Source: Microbacterium sp. SORGH_AS_1204
Lineage (GTDB): Bacteria > Actinomycetota > Actinomycetes > Actinomycetales > Microbacteriaceae
Length of the DNA stretch: 64,000 bases
Direction: 5' to 3'
NCBI RefSeq assembly: GCF_030818935.1
Contig: NZ_JAUTBD010000001.1
Coordinates: 3,472,001 to 3,536,000, forward strand
Made by a program: the position numbers and the translations under genes. This document shows, piece by piece, positions 51,731-60,356 of this stretch; the stretch's first letter is position 1; every line of letters starts with the position of its first letter. The notes under the pieces were generated by a model. The model saw nothing but the letters and a program-made list of their open reading frames with translations. It searched no databases and was not told the origin of the DNA.

Positions 51731-52449
51731 TGCTCGACCTCGCCCCAGAACCGCACGGCACCTTCCGAGACATCCAACGCGTCGATTTCAGCGAGCCCGC
51801 CAAGGTTGGCCGCCGACGCGATCGGGTCCAGCTTGATGGCGAGGTTGACGCCCTGGTACTCCTCGAGCCAGATCGGTTCCGCCACGCGGGAGACGCCGAT
51901 GCCGGCCATGCCGAGCAGACGCTCAAGCGGGCGTTCGACAATGGCGTAGACGTGATCTTCCACACCGATCCGGCGAACGTGTGCGATGGACGAACGCCAC
52001 AGCTCCTGAAGGGCCCGCATCTGGTGCTGCGGGTCGTCGAGGCGTCCGATGTAACGCGAGATCTCCGCACACCCAGCGGGCAGGTTCAGCCCGTACAGAG
52101 CGTCGGCGGGGAGCGGACGGTTGTCGGAGTGGAGGCGTTCGATCACGCGCACGCATGCCACCGCTACCGGCAGCGGGTACCGGTTCTCCAGCACCACCGT
52201 GCCGTCCGCGCGCTCATCATCGTCGTCAATGTCGACCTTGTACGTCAGCGCTTCCAGGTCCAGCATCTCGGTCTGCACAGCGTAGACGCCGGTTCGGAGG
52301 TCGAGATATGACGAGAAGATCGGGTTCGCGTGCAAGCCATATCCGAGCTCGACCGCCGCGAATCGGCTACCGGGACTGGCGTCGAACACGTTGGTTCGCA
52401 CGGAAGGGGTAATGTCCGCGTTGCGGACCCTTGTCTTTCGGGTGGCCAT
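51727..52449 (-). CDS. FeeM/LuxI-like N-acyltransferase (GNAT fold)
   Basis: 240 residues. The order fits N-acyl amino acid or acyl-homoserine-lactone synthases: an N-terminal SSYLDLRTGVYAVQTEMLDL helix region, an acidic strand-loop (DIDDDDERADGTVVL), strand 4 PVAVACVRVIERL, then CAEISRYIG and a long helix LQELWRSSIAHVRRIGVEDH, ending with a YQGVNLAIKLDP strand. GAAAGGA precedes the ATG. It heads the two-gene operon with the ThiF-like enzyme. The acyl donor and acceptor are unknown. Confidence 0.62.
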   Translation of the reverse strand: MATRKTRVRNADITPSVRTNVFDASPGSRFAAVELGYGLHANPIFSSYLDLRTGVYAVQTEMLDLEALTYKVDIDDDDERADGTVVLENRYPLPVAVACVRVIERLHSDNRPLPADALYGLNLPAGCAEISRYIGRLDDPQHQMRALQELWRSSIAHVRRIGVEDHVYAIVERPLERLLGMAGIGVSRVAEPIWLEEYQGVNLAIKLDPIASAANLGGLAEIDALDVSEGAVRFWGEVEQ

Positions 52450-52578
52450 GGCCAGGTTCCTTTCATCGAGGTAGCTCGACGCTAGGAACTGGTCAGGTCG
52501 GTGCCTGAAAGTGGGAACGAACTTGGAAGTCGCAGCGACTCGGCGCCCGTGGCAGGCCGCTACGTTGGGCGAATCGTG

Positions 52579-53550
52579 TCAGAGAGCCCAACGCCAGGCG
52601 AAGCCGTTGAAGAGGCCGCCATGCACATCGCGCAGGGTGAGACGAGCGATTCCGTGCTCGTCCAACTGCACCTCATTGTACTCATTGGCAGCGTGAGGAC
52701 GGGCATACGGACTTGCGCCCACGAACTTCCAGATGCTCGCCGGGCGTTCACCTCTGAATCCAACGCTGATTGTCAGCAGGAGTGATCTCGCGTGCAGCGC
52801 GCGGCTGCCGAGCGTGATGGGATCTGGCTCTTCACCTTGTCCGGGTGGCACAAGCCGAAACATCACGTCGTATCGCTCTCGATCCTGCATTGGGACGAGC
52901 TCTGTGCGGGACGCGTTGAGGTGCCAGAAGTGGTCATTCCACCCGGCGCCCTCAACTCGTCGAGTGTTCACCTTGAATTCTCCAGTCTTGCTAGGCTGCA
53001 CCACTCCGGGATAAGAACGACCAATCGTGACAAAATCAAGTTCACCCGCCATATTGGCAAAGCGGTGATGCTCGAAGGTCTCTTTCCATCGTCGATTCTC
53101 CACGACGATGAGTATGCTCACCTCTTCGTAGATGATGCCCCCGTGCATCTCCGGCACATCCACCACGATTGGCGCTTGAGCGTATCGACCTGCGACGAGG
53201 CGCGAGTGAAGCTGCTTCAGCGCCGCGGCCTCTCGAGTGCGGACCGTGTCGCCCTTTCTCTGAATCTTGTCGCCGTGTATGAGTCGGCGTTGCATTAGTT
53301 CCGGAACATTTCGTGTTTCAGGAGAGAGGGCGAAAGAATCGAGCAGAACCTCCGACTGATCATCAGCAAGACTGTAGATCGCGGAGATGAAGCGATGCTG
53401 GAGGCGCTCGAAGCTGTCCTCCAAAGATCTGCGTAGCAATTCATCGACGATACCGGCTAGAGCGAGTCGACTTTGCGTGAATCCCTCTCTCTTTGTAAGC
53501 CAAACAAGTTGCTTGTGGAGAGTCGCAACATCATCTTCATCAAGCCGCAC
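52579..53550 (-). CDS. Hypothetical protein
   Basis: 323 residues. GTG start at 53550 chosen because GGAGG lies six bases upstream. The N-terminal half is helical (LHKQLVWLTKREGFTQSRLA; LRRSLEDSFERLQHRFISAI); the C-terminal half is richer in strands (VSILIVVENRRWKETFEHHR; LLTISVGFRGERPASIWKFV). No motif is recognised. It is 129 bases upstream of the acyltransferase operon on the same strand, but with room for a promoter between. Confidence 0.6.
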   Translation of the reverse strand: MRLDEDDVATLHKQLVWLTKREGFTQSRLALAGIVDELLRRSLEDSFERLQHRFISAIYSLADDQSEVLLDSFALSPETRNVPELMQRRLIHGDKIQRKGDTVRTREAAALKQLHSRLVAGRYAQAPIVVDVPEMHGGIIYEEVSILIVVENRRWKETFEHHRFANMAGELDFVTIGRSYPGVVQPSKTGEFKVNTRRVEGAGWNDHFWHLNASRTELVPMQDRERYDVMFRLVPPGQGEEPDPITLGSRALHARSLLLTISVGFRGERPASIWKFVGASPYARPHAANEYNEVQLDEHGIARLTLRDVHGGLFNGFAWRWAL

Positions 53551-53939
53551 TATCCGCCTCCAGTCATGTAAAAAGGCCCTAATACCGCACAGTAGCAGCC
53601 GTGCAGAAGTGCATGTTCGCTGACCTGGGTTACATATAGGCGGCTGTCCGTCGCTATTCAGGCTCTTACGTAAGCGCATCCACGCAGATCGACCCTCCCG
53701 CAGCGGAAGACAGACTCAGGTTGCAACAGGAACCATCAGTTTCCCTACTCATCTGGTTGGCGAGTGGCGCGACCCTCGACTCACGAGGCGGTTGGAGGTC
53801 GAGTAGCCACCTGGTCGGCGAGCGGAGGGCACGCGCTGTCGCATTCATTCTCAGGCAGGTCTGACCGCCGACACGGGCGTGCCCGCCGCAACGCTCGGAC
53901 AGGTCCGGGCTCCTGTCGGGCTGTGGTGGGCCGAGTCAG
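53551..53939. other. 389 bp without a gene, between the accessory cluster and mobile-element module
   Basis: Only short noisy frames. The sequence CTGGTTGGCGAGTGG near 53753 recurs with changes (CTGGTCGGCGAGCGG) near 53810. This could be an old junction between two insertions; no att site or tRNA is visible. Confidence 0.45.
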
Positions 53940-54791
53940 TCAGGCCTCACTTTCCCACCCTGCCAGCCGCAGCAACACCTCCGCGTTAAACTCCGCATCG
54001 CCGTGCTTGATTCGCTGGCCGTAGCGGTCGACGTACGCGCGCGCGAGCACCTTCACGTTCTCGACTTCCTTGGCTCGCCTGTCCGTCGCCCGAGCGAGCT
54101 TCTGCTCGCTCAGAGCGGGGTCGGTTGGGTCATACGGCCAGTGCCGGAGCCGTTCGACGCGAAGAACCTCAGCGCGGAGCACATAGACGTGCGCCCACAG
54201 TCGAGACAGAAGCTCTTCGTGTTCGGCGGCCTCCTTACTCGATACATCGCCGACGCGAATGATCGGGGTATCACCGCTCGCTTCGAGCGGTGGCGGCGTG
54301 GCCCGGTCTCTCGGGATGTAGTTCTGCGAGTCCCTGTGTAGTTGCCAGGCCACCGCGGTGACGATCTCGGGTTCGATGCGTTTGCGAAAATGCTCTGCCT
54401 CGCGGTCGATGACGGTCGCCGCCGCGAGTCTGCGGTTCGTCAGATTCTGGCCTCGCATGCCGGGGGCGAGACCGAACAGGATCCTGGCAGCGGGTCCGAG
54501 CTGATCGTCCGGATAGTGAACGAGGAGACGGGCGAGAAGGTCGTCGAGTGCCTTTACTCGGTTGAGCCTGTCAGAGGGATCGATGCTTCGCGCGACCACG
54601 CCGCGAAGTCCAAGCAACGCATCGTCTGCGAATGAGGGCTGAACGGGAAGCCCGGTGCTGACGATGGGCCGGAGCGCCTTCGCGAGGTCGTCGACGGGCG
54701 GCGGCGAGTCGTGGGTGATCACCTGGCCTCCAATCGATCCCAGCGTGATCTGAGGGTAGCCAGAAAGCGCCCAAGTTCTGTCCTCTCCCAT
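53940..54791 (-). CDS. Conserved-looking hypothetical protein
   Basis: 283 residues, helical throughout (DRLNRVKALDDLLARLLVHY; RLWAHVYVLRAEVLRVERLR). The N-terminus TWALSGYPQITLGSIGGQVI is less helical. The start at 54791 has GAGAG six bases before it. It diverges from the mobile-element operon starting at 54865. No family recognised. Confidence 0.65.
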   Translation of the reverse strand: MGEDRTWALSGYPQITLGSIGGQVITHDSPPPVDDLAKALRPIVSTGLPVQPSFADDALLGLRGVVARSIDPSDRLNRVKALDDLLARLLVHYPDDQLGPAARILFGLAPGMRGQNLTNRRLAAATVIDREAEHFRKRIEPEIVTAVAWQLHRDSQNYIPRDRATPPPLEASGDTPIIRVGDVSSKEAAEHEELLSRLWAHVYVLRAEVLRVERLRHWPYDPTDPALSEQKLARATDRRAKEVENVKVLARAYVDRYGQRIKHGDAEFNAEVLLRLAGWESEA

Positions 54792-54864
54792 GCCCATCTC
54801 TCGTCAGGAGACTCCTACCCGTGACGCGACAGCGGGTCGCGAAACCTGAGTAGAGAGGCTGAAT

Positions 54865-55170
54865 ATGACGAACACTGAACTGCTCCCGACGGGGAGTTCC
54901 TTGGGTTCGCGGGGGCTCAGCGGGCTGTCGCTGGGCATCCAGCGGCAGACGCGTCGTGAGGTCGAGCGGGTGCAGTCCCGCGCGATCATCGCGAAGCTGA
55001 CCGAGGACGGACGGGCGTTCATCACGCACACCGCGCTGGAGCACGTCGGCGCGCTGGCCGCGCTCGAGCAGCACCTGATCACCGTTGCGCCGCTCGGCGA
55101 GGCGCGCTACCGGGAGATCGTCGACAGCTACACCCTCGGCGCGTCGGCGGCGATCCGTCGGTGGTCATGA
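54865..55170 (+). CDS. Small ICE-type hypothetical protein
   Basis: 101 residues. A charged helical centre (GIQRQTRREVERVQSRAIIA) is followed by FITHTALEHVGALAALEQHL. GAGAGG precedes the ATG. Proteins like this commonly sit at the start of actinobacterial conjugative-element operons with replication-relaxation and VirB4-like genes, as here. Function unknown. Confidence 0.65.
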   Translation: MTNTELLPTGSSLGSRGLSGLSLGIQRQTRREVERVQSRAIIAKLTEDGRAFITHTALEHVGALAALEQHLITVAPLGEARYREIVDSYTLGASAAIRRWS

Positions 55171-55171
55171 G

Positions 55172-55450
55172 ATGGCGGTCCTCGGGCTGCTGGCGCTGCC
55201 GTTCATACTCGCCGGATGGGTCATTTACGGAGTGTGCACCGCGGGTGAGTGGGCGATGAAGTATTTCCTGGACCGCCGCGAGCGCAGGCGCGCTGCTATC
55301 GAAGCGGAACTCGACCGGAAGCAAGCCGAGCTTCGCGGCGCCATTCTCCAACTGGCCGATGCCCTCGGCGTGGAAGCACACGAAGCGCGCAAGGCGCTCA
55401 TCCGCGAGTCGTATCGCGCATCGGGCGCGGTGCCGACGCGTCCCGAATAG
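55172..55450 (+). CDS. Small membrane protein with coiled tail
   Basis: 92 residues: one N-terminal helix (AVLGLLALPFILAGWVIYGV), then a charged helix (DRRERRRAAIEAELDRKQAE). It starts one base after the previous stop, so translational coupling is likely. Probably a membrane component or partner of the element's transfer apparatus. Confidence 0.65.
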   Translation: MAVLGLLALPFILAGWVIYGVCTAGEWAMKYFLDRRERRRAAIEAELDRKQAELRGAILQLADALGVEAHEARKALIRESYRASGAVPTRPE

Positions 55451-55613
55451 CTCGCCTGGTGGCGGGGAGGCTCCGGTAGCCGCCCCGCCACCACCCTGTC
55501 GTTGTGGTTTTCGCAACGGCCCCGATCGGACGATTGATCGCTCCGCGCGCATAGCGCATAACCAGTTGTGGTCACGCGCGACTAACGCGTGCGGCAGAGA
55601 GGAGTTACTTCAC

Positions 55614-56234
55614 ATGATCACCAATTCACGCGACGTGCCGGCCACCTTCCAGCCCGTCAAGAAGCACAAGGTCTGCTACGCCGACCCGCCGTGGCCGCAC
55701 GCCCAGCAGGGGGCACGCGGCGCCGGTCGCCACTACGACCTCATGACCACCGAGGACATCGTCCGGATGCCGATCGCCGACTTCATGGCGGAGGACTCGA
55801 CGCTGCTCCTGTGGACAACCAACGCGGCGCTCCCGGACGCGCTCCGCGTTATGAGCGCATGGGGGTTCACCTACAAGACGAACGCCGTCTGGGACAAGTA
55901 CTACATGGGCCTCGGCAACTACTTCCGCGGCAGCCACGAGATTCTCCTACACGGTGTCCGAGGCAAAGCCCCGTTCAAGTTCCACGGGCAGCGCTCGACG
56001 CTGCTGTTCCCCCGCCAAGATCACTCGCGGAAGCCCGAGGAGATGATCCCGCTCATCGAGCGCGTCCTCGACGGCCCCTACCTCGAACTGTTCGCGCGGC
56101 AGAGACCCAACAGCCTCAAAGACTGGTCGGTATGGGGGAATGAGATCGACTCCGACATCATCATCCCGGGCTACCCCGTCCCGTCCGACTTCACGTCGAG
56201 CACCTCGACTTCCACAGGAGCGGGTGATGACTGA
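55614..56234 (+). CDS. MT-A70-family adenine-N6 methyltransferase
   Basis: 206 residues. The catalytic DPPW is in CYADPPWPHAQQGARG, followed by YDLMTTEDI, LLLWTTNAALPDALRVMSAW and the AdoMet-binding end LELFARQRPN. MT-A70 enzymes of mobile elements and phages methylate adenine in DNA, protecting against host restriction. GAGGAG precedes the ATG. It overlaps the next gene by one base. Confidence 0.9.
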   Translation: MITNSRDVPATFQPVKKHKVCYADPPWPHAQQGARGAGRHYDLMTTEDIVRMPIADFMAEDSTLLLWTTNAALPDALRVMSAWGFTYKTNAVWDKYYMGLGNYFRGSHEILLHGVRGKAPFKFHGQRSTLLFPRQDHSRKPEEMIPLIERVLDGPYLELFARQRPNSLKDWSVWGNEIDSDIIIPGYPVPSDFTSSTSTSTGAGDD

Positions 56235-56431
56235 TGGGCGATGCTCCTCCCCCGATTGCCTCGCGGTTCTTCCGCGCCTGTCTACTCATCCTCGGTGGCG
56301 TCGTCGCCCTCTGGCTAGCGCTCGAACTCTTCGCACGGCTCTGGGGCTGGGTGCTGCTCGCAGCGGGGATCGTTCTGACGGCGTGGTGTCTGGTTACCGC
56401 TTACCGGTACTGGTGGGGACGGCGATTCTAG
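56234..56431 (+). CDS. Two-helix small membrane protein
   Basis: 65 residues with two helices (RFFRACLLILGGVVALWLAL; GWVLLAAGIVLTAWCLVTAY). The ATG shares its first base with the previous stop. Likely part of the element's membrane-associated transfer machinery; no family recognised. Confidence 0.6.
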   Translation: MGDAPPPIASRFFRACLLILGGVVALWLALELFARLWGWVLLAAGIVLTAWCLVTAYRYWWGRRF

Positions 56432-56486
56432 CCATGCCGATGATCCTTCTCGTGCCCTTCTCCGCCGGTCAGATCGGAGGCGCATC

Positions 56487-56723
56487 GTGACCAGTCAACG
56501 AAATCCACGCCGCTACCGGAAGACACAGGGGCGACGGGTGTGGGTGTTCTCCGAACTCAACCACGACCTGCGTCCCGAACAACTCGCGAAGATCCTGACC
56601 GCTGCGGGCCTCGAACAAGCCCGTCTCGAAGTTGAAGCCCGGGCACAGAGGGAGGGATCTCCCACGGGCGTTGACAACGCAGCGGTGCACAACGAGAACG
56701 AGAACGGAGACTCGGATGTCTGA
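56487..56723 (+). CDS. Small hypothetical protein before the ATPase gene
   Basis: 78 residues from a GTG (CGGAGG upstream). Basic N-terminus (TSQRNPRRYRKTQGRRVWVF), then ELNHDLRPEQLAKILTAAGL, acidic end. It overlaps the ATPase gene by eight bases. Common as a small partner in this type of element; function unknown. Confidence 0.6.
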   Translation: MTSQRNPRRYRKTQGRRVWVFSELNHDLRPEQLAKILTAAGLEQARLEVEARAQREGSPTGVDNAAVHNENENGDSDV

Positions 56724-58863
56724 CCTCGTCTTCACGCGACTCCACCTGCCACGCCCGATAGTCTCCGCGACGGTCGAGGAACTGCTCGCACGTCTCCTGA
56801 GCGCCGACGTACCTCGTCCCGTGACCTTCGAGGTGCATGCCGCTCCGGAAGGGATCGTCCACATACTGGGGTGTGCCACCACGACCGTCCCGCAGTTGAA
56901 GCGACTTCTCCGTGACCGTGTCGCTGGAATCGGCTTCGAAGCCGTCATCCGGCCAGACGTCGTTGCGGTCAGCCGTGTCGTCGCTCATCCGAACTCGGTT
57001 CCGCTCGAAAACGTGGATCCCGAGAACCTCGTGGCGAGCCTGTATCACGCGTTGGCTGCCCGCCGCGGCGACGAGCACCTGGCGGTCCAGGTCGTCCTCA
57101 ACCAAACACACGGTGCAGTTCCCGTTCCCTTCAGTGTGGCCGATCCCTTCCAGCGGTTCGGATCGATGCTGCTAGCAGGAGTTCGCCCTGCTGCGGGCGA
57201 CACCCGAAAGCGCATCGAGGAACACGTCTCAACACCAACGGTGATGACGACGCTGCGCATCGGCGCTACCGCCGAGTCGGCAAAACGCATCCGCGCGTTG
57301 GTCTGGGAAGTCTTCGGTGCGCTGCAAGTGCTGGAAAGCAGAGGTGTGCGGTTGACCTTGAACTACGACACCACCAGTCGCTGGCGTACTGGCACACCGC
57401 GTGCGGGACTTCGCCTGTCGACCCGGGAGCTTCTCCCGCTATTGGGCTGGCCGCTCGGCGACCGAGACTACGCGGGTGTTCCCGGCGTCCATCCTCGACG
57501 TCTGGCCGTGGCTGAGATCGTCAGCCGTACCGCCTCCGTCTTCGCGGTCGGGACTGCACCTGGGCCGGAACGCGTGATCGGGATCGACACGAAGAGTCGC
57601 CTTCAGCACATGGTGACCATCGGGCCAACCGGCTCAGGAAAATCCACGTTGCTGGAGCATCTCATCCTCTCGGATATCCGTGCGGGCCGGCCCTGCGTCG
57701 TCATCGAGCCGAAGAAGCAGCTGGTGGACTCCGTCCTCGACGCCCTGCGTCCGAAGGATGCCGAGAAGGTCGTCGTGCTCGACGCCTCTGACATGAGTAC
57801 GCCAGTCGGATTCAACCCACTCGATGTCGGCGATCGAGATCCCGACATCGTCGTCGACGGCATCGTCGCCGCGCTGGCGGCAACCTTCGGAGATGGGTGG
57901 GGACCGCGCACGGAGTACCTCATTCACGGCGCGCTTCTCTCCCTCGCGCGGGCGGGCGTGAAGCGAACCGAGCCGTACACCCTCATCGATCTCCCGAGGC
58001 TGTTGACCGACACCGCGTTCCGCAGACCAGTAATCGCCGCCGTCCAAGACGACCTGACGTTGGCCGCCTTCTGGGCAGAGTTCGAGGATCTTCGACCCGG
58101 TGCCCGGGCTGCGCAGATCGCCGCCCCACTCAACAAGCTCCGAAAGATCCTGATGCGCAAGCCGCTCGTCGCCGTTCTGGGGCAAGCGCGCCCGCGATTT
58201 CGGTTGCGTGACATCTTCCGGGAACGGATGAACGTCCTCGTGCCGCTCAACGAAGCGCTGGTCGGCAGTGGTGCATCCAGGCTGCTCGGCAGCCTCATCG
58301 TGGCCGAGATCTTCATGGCCACGATCGAACGCGCCACCGAGAAGAACCCGGAGAGACGCCCGGGATTCGTGTTCATTGACGAAGTCCAGAACTACCTCCA
58401 CTTGCCGACGTCGGTGGGTGAAGCGATGAGTGTCTTCCGCTCGTACGGCGTCGGTCTGACCGTTGCGCACCAGCACCGAGGGCAACTCCCTCCGAGCATG
58501 CGGCAAGACTTCGACGTCAACGCTCGCAGCAAGGTCGTGTTCAGCCTCGAGGCCGACGACGCCAGAGACCTCGCCCGTCAGGCACCCCACCTCACGGCTG
58601 AGGACTTCCAAGCGTTGCCGCAATACGAGATCTATGCGCGCCTCATCGCGGGCGGCATCCCGACCCCCTGGTGCTCTGCCCGCACTCTCGAACCGGCCGA
58701 ACGCGTCGGAAGACGCCGCGAGATTCGAGACCTCAGCCGCGCTCGCTACGGCTCACTGCATTCCGACGTCGTTCACACGCCCACCGTTGCCACGCCGCCG
58801 GCTGAAGGCTCAGAGCACGCGGCTTCAAGCCGTTCGTCACATCAGAAGGCGAGACGCTCATGA
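56716..58863 (+). CDS. HerA/VirB4-like type IV secretion ATPase
   Basis: 715 residues. After an N-terminal region of about 280 residues the motor domain has Walker A GPTGSGKST (about 303-311), VVLDASDMSTPVGFNPLDVG, and Walker B FVFIDEVQNYL (about 550-560), with the sensor region SMRQDFDVNARSKVVFSLEA. This is the DUF87/HerA-FtsK family used by conjugative elements to drive DNA or protein transfer. It is followed by genes for a small protein and a replication-relaxation protein. It probably powers DNA transfer of this element. Confidence 0.88.
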   Translation: MSDLVFTRLHLPRPIVSATVEELLARLLSADVPRPVTFEVHAAPEGIVHILGCATTTVPQLKRLLRDRVAGIGFEAVIRPDVVAVSRVVAHPNSVPLENVDPENLVASLYHALAARRGDEHLAVQVVLNQTHGAVPVPFSVADPFQRFGSMLLAGVRPAAGDTRKRIEEHVSTPTVMTTLRIGATAESAKRIRALVWEVFGALQVLESRGVRLTLNYDTTSRWRTGTPRAGLRLSTRELLPLLGWPLGDRDYAGVPGVHPRRLAVAEIVSRTASVFAVGTAPGPERVIGIDTKSRLQHMVTIGPTGSGKSTLLEHLILSDIRAGRPCVVIEPKKQLVDSVLDALRPKDAEKVVVLDASDMSTPVGFNPLDVGDRDPDIVVDGIVAALAATFGDGWGPRTEYLIHGALLSLARAGVKRTEPYTLIDLPRLLTDTAFRRPVIAAVQDDLTLAAFWAEFEDLRPGARAAQIAAPLNKLRKILMRKPLVAVLGQARPRFRLRDIFRERMNVLVPLNEALVGSGASRLLGSLIVAEIFMATIERATEKNPERRPGFVFIDEVQNYLHLPTSVGEAMSVFRSYGVGLTVAHQHRGQLPPSMRQDFDVNARSKVVFSLEADDARDLARQAPHLTAEDFQALPQYEIYARLIAGGIPTPWCSARTLEPAERVGRRREIRDLSRARYGSLHSDVVHTPTVATPPAEGSEHAASSRSSHQKARRS

Positions 58864-59051
58864 GCATTAGCGACACCGTGAAGGACACGGTCAAGTGTTC
58901 GGATCAGTGTTCCGGTCGACCTTCGTATCACGACGAACACCCACCTCCCCACCGGGCGTGGTTTCGGCGATTCCCGCCCATTTCAGGAGGGGACTCCCGC
59001 TGCGTTGCAGCGGACATGCCTCAGGGGTCGCGGCCAGGAGGCCAGCCATGA
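58860..59051 (+). CDS. Possible small protein coupled to the ATPase gene
   Basis: 63 residues; ATG overlaps the ATPase stop (ATGA). Cys- and Pro-rich (VKCSDQCSGRPSYHDEHPPP) and without a recognised family. Its end overlaps the start of the next gene. May be only a spacer frame. Confidence 0.35.
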   Translation: MSISDTVKDTVKCSDQCSGRPSYHDEHPPPHRAWFRRFPPISGGDSRCVAADMPQGSRPGGQP

Positions 59052-59869
59052 AGCCGACCACCGCCAGCACTCTCGATGGTCGCCTCACCGACCGCGACGT
59101 CAAGCTGCTGGAAGACGTCGAACGCTTCCGGCTGCTCACCACTCGGCAGCTGCAGCGACTCCACTTTCCGGCGAGTCCACTCGGACCGCATGTCACCGTC
59201 AGTAGCGCGACCCGAGGTACGACACGCGTACTCGGACGACTCGAGCACCTCGGAGCAATCTCTCGATTGGCCCGGCGTATCGGTGGCATCAAGCACGGCT
59301 CCGCGCTCACGATCTGGCAACTGGGTCCCGCTGGCGACCGCTACCTGCGGGCGAGGCGAGGCGACCCCACTCGTCGCCGTTTCGAGGAACCCGGGCTCGT
59401 CTTCGTCGACCACCAATTGGCTGTCGCCGATATGGCAGTGGCAGTGCTTGAGCAGGCTGAGGCCGGGCGATTCGACGTGCTGGAGCTCGAACCGGAACCC
59501 GCCTGTTGGCGCGCCTTTCCAGGTACTACCAACACGGCTCTCACGCTGAAGCCCGACCTGTTCGTCGTCACTGCCGACAAGAACACCGAGACACATTCGT
59601 TCGTCGAAGTCGACCGCGGCACCGAGCATCTGCCGGCAGTTCTTCGCAAGTGCCGTATCTATCAGCGCTATGCCGATACGGGGATCGAACAAGCGGAGCG
59701 GGGACTCTTCCCCGCGGTGGTCTGGATCGTGCCGGACGCGATCCGAGCGAGCAAGCTCCGCGCCGCCGTCACCGCCGACAAGGAACTGGAACCCGACCTG
59801 TTCTGGATACTCACCCCCGAGCAGGCACTTCGTCACCTCGCTCCGTACGGAGCGCCCATTATCACTTGA
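59048..59869 (+). CDS. Replication-relaxation family protein
   Basis: 273 residues. A winged-helix N-terminus (LLEDVERFRLLTTRQLQRLH) is followed by LEHLGAISRLARRIGGIKHG and the family core (VFVDHQLAVADMAVAVLEQA; LKPDLFVVTADKNTETHSFV). Members are encoded in actinobacterial plasmids and ICEs and are thought to act in DNA replication or nicking. AGGAGG lies six bases before the ATG at 59048. No classical relaxase gene is present, so this may fill part of that role. Confidence 0.88.
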   Translation: MKPTTASTLDGRLTDRDVKLLEDVERFRLLTTRQLQRLHFPASPLGPHVTVSSATRGTTRVLGRLEHLGAISRLARRIGGIKHGSALTIWQLGPAGDRYLRARRGDPTRRRFEEPGLVFVDHQLAVADMAVAVLEQAEAGRFDVLELEPEPACWRAFPGTTNTALTLKPDLFVVTADKNTETHSFVEVDRGTEHLPAVLRKCRIYQRYADTGIEQAERGLFPAVVWIVPDAIRASKLRAAVTADKELEPDLFWILTPEQALRHLAPYGAPIIT

Positions 59870-59886
59870 CCGAAAGGAGGAATCTC

Positions 59887-60189
59887 ATGCACTCACTCAC
59901 CAAGACACCAGTCATTACTGCGACGAACAGCTCACACCGAGCAGAGCAGCTCATCGAACTTGGACTCAGCCTGGATCCCGAGGCCCGTAGCGAAGCCGTC
60001 GCCAGACTCATCGCCGCGACCATCCACGACGGCAGCGACACTGCTCTCCACAGGTTCGCCGGAACGGGAGAACTACAGCATCAAAAAGCTCTCGAGGAAC
60101 TCACCGACGTGATCGTTCCGTTCGAGCAGGAGGGGTGGGTCGATGCTCTCGGTCGCCACATTCTGTATGCGAAAGCTGGCGGCTCGTGA
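59887..60189 (+). CDS. Small hypothetical protein
   Basis: 100 residues preceded by a perfect AAAGGAGG. Helical (HRAEQLIELGLSLDPEARSE; LIAATIHDGSDTALHRFAGT). Position between the replication-relaxation and recombinase genes suggests an excision or control factor, but nothing diagnostic is seen. The next gene overlaps its stop (GTGA). Confidence 0.65.
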   Translation: MHSLTKTPVITATNSSHRAEQLIELGLSLDPEARSEAVARLIAATIHDGSDTALHRFAGTGELQHQKALEELTDVIVPFEQEGWVDALGRHILYAKAGGS

Positions 60190-60356
60190 CCGGCGATGGG
60201 CAACGCCTCGCGCCGGCTATACGAGGTGAAAACTACATCGACCCGGCGACGGGGGCAGGATTCCCTGAACTGCCCGTCGAAGCGGCCGACGGACTGGACT
60301 TCCGCGGCCGAACGAGCGTTAATCCGGAGGATCTAACCGATGGAGGGCACTTATGA
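60186..60356 (+). CDS. Small hypothetical protein
   Basis: 56 residues from a GTG overlapping the previous stop, and its own stop overlaps the recombinase start. Contains YIDPATGAGFPELPVEAADG. No family recognised; the tight coupling on both sides supports it as a real gene. Confidence 0.5.
   Translation: MTGDGQRLAPAIRGENYIDPATGAGFPELPVEAADGLDFRGRTSVNPEDLTDGGHL

Noticed and set aside
56434-56490. 18-codon frame MPMILLVPFSAGQIGGAS
   Set aside because: Too short, no ribosome binding site at the right distance; the sequence mainly carries the ribosome binding site of the next gene.
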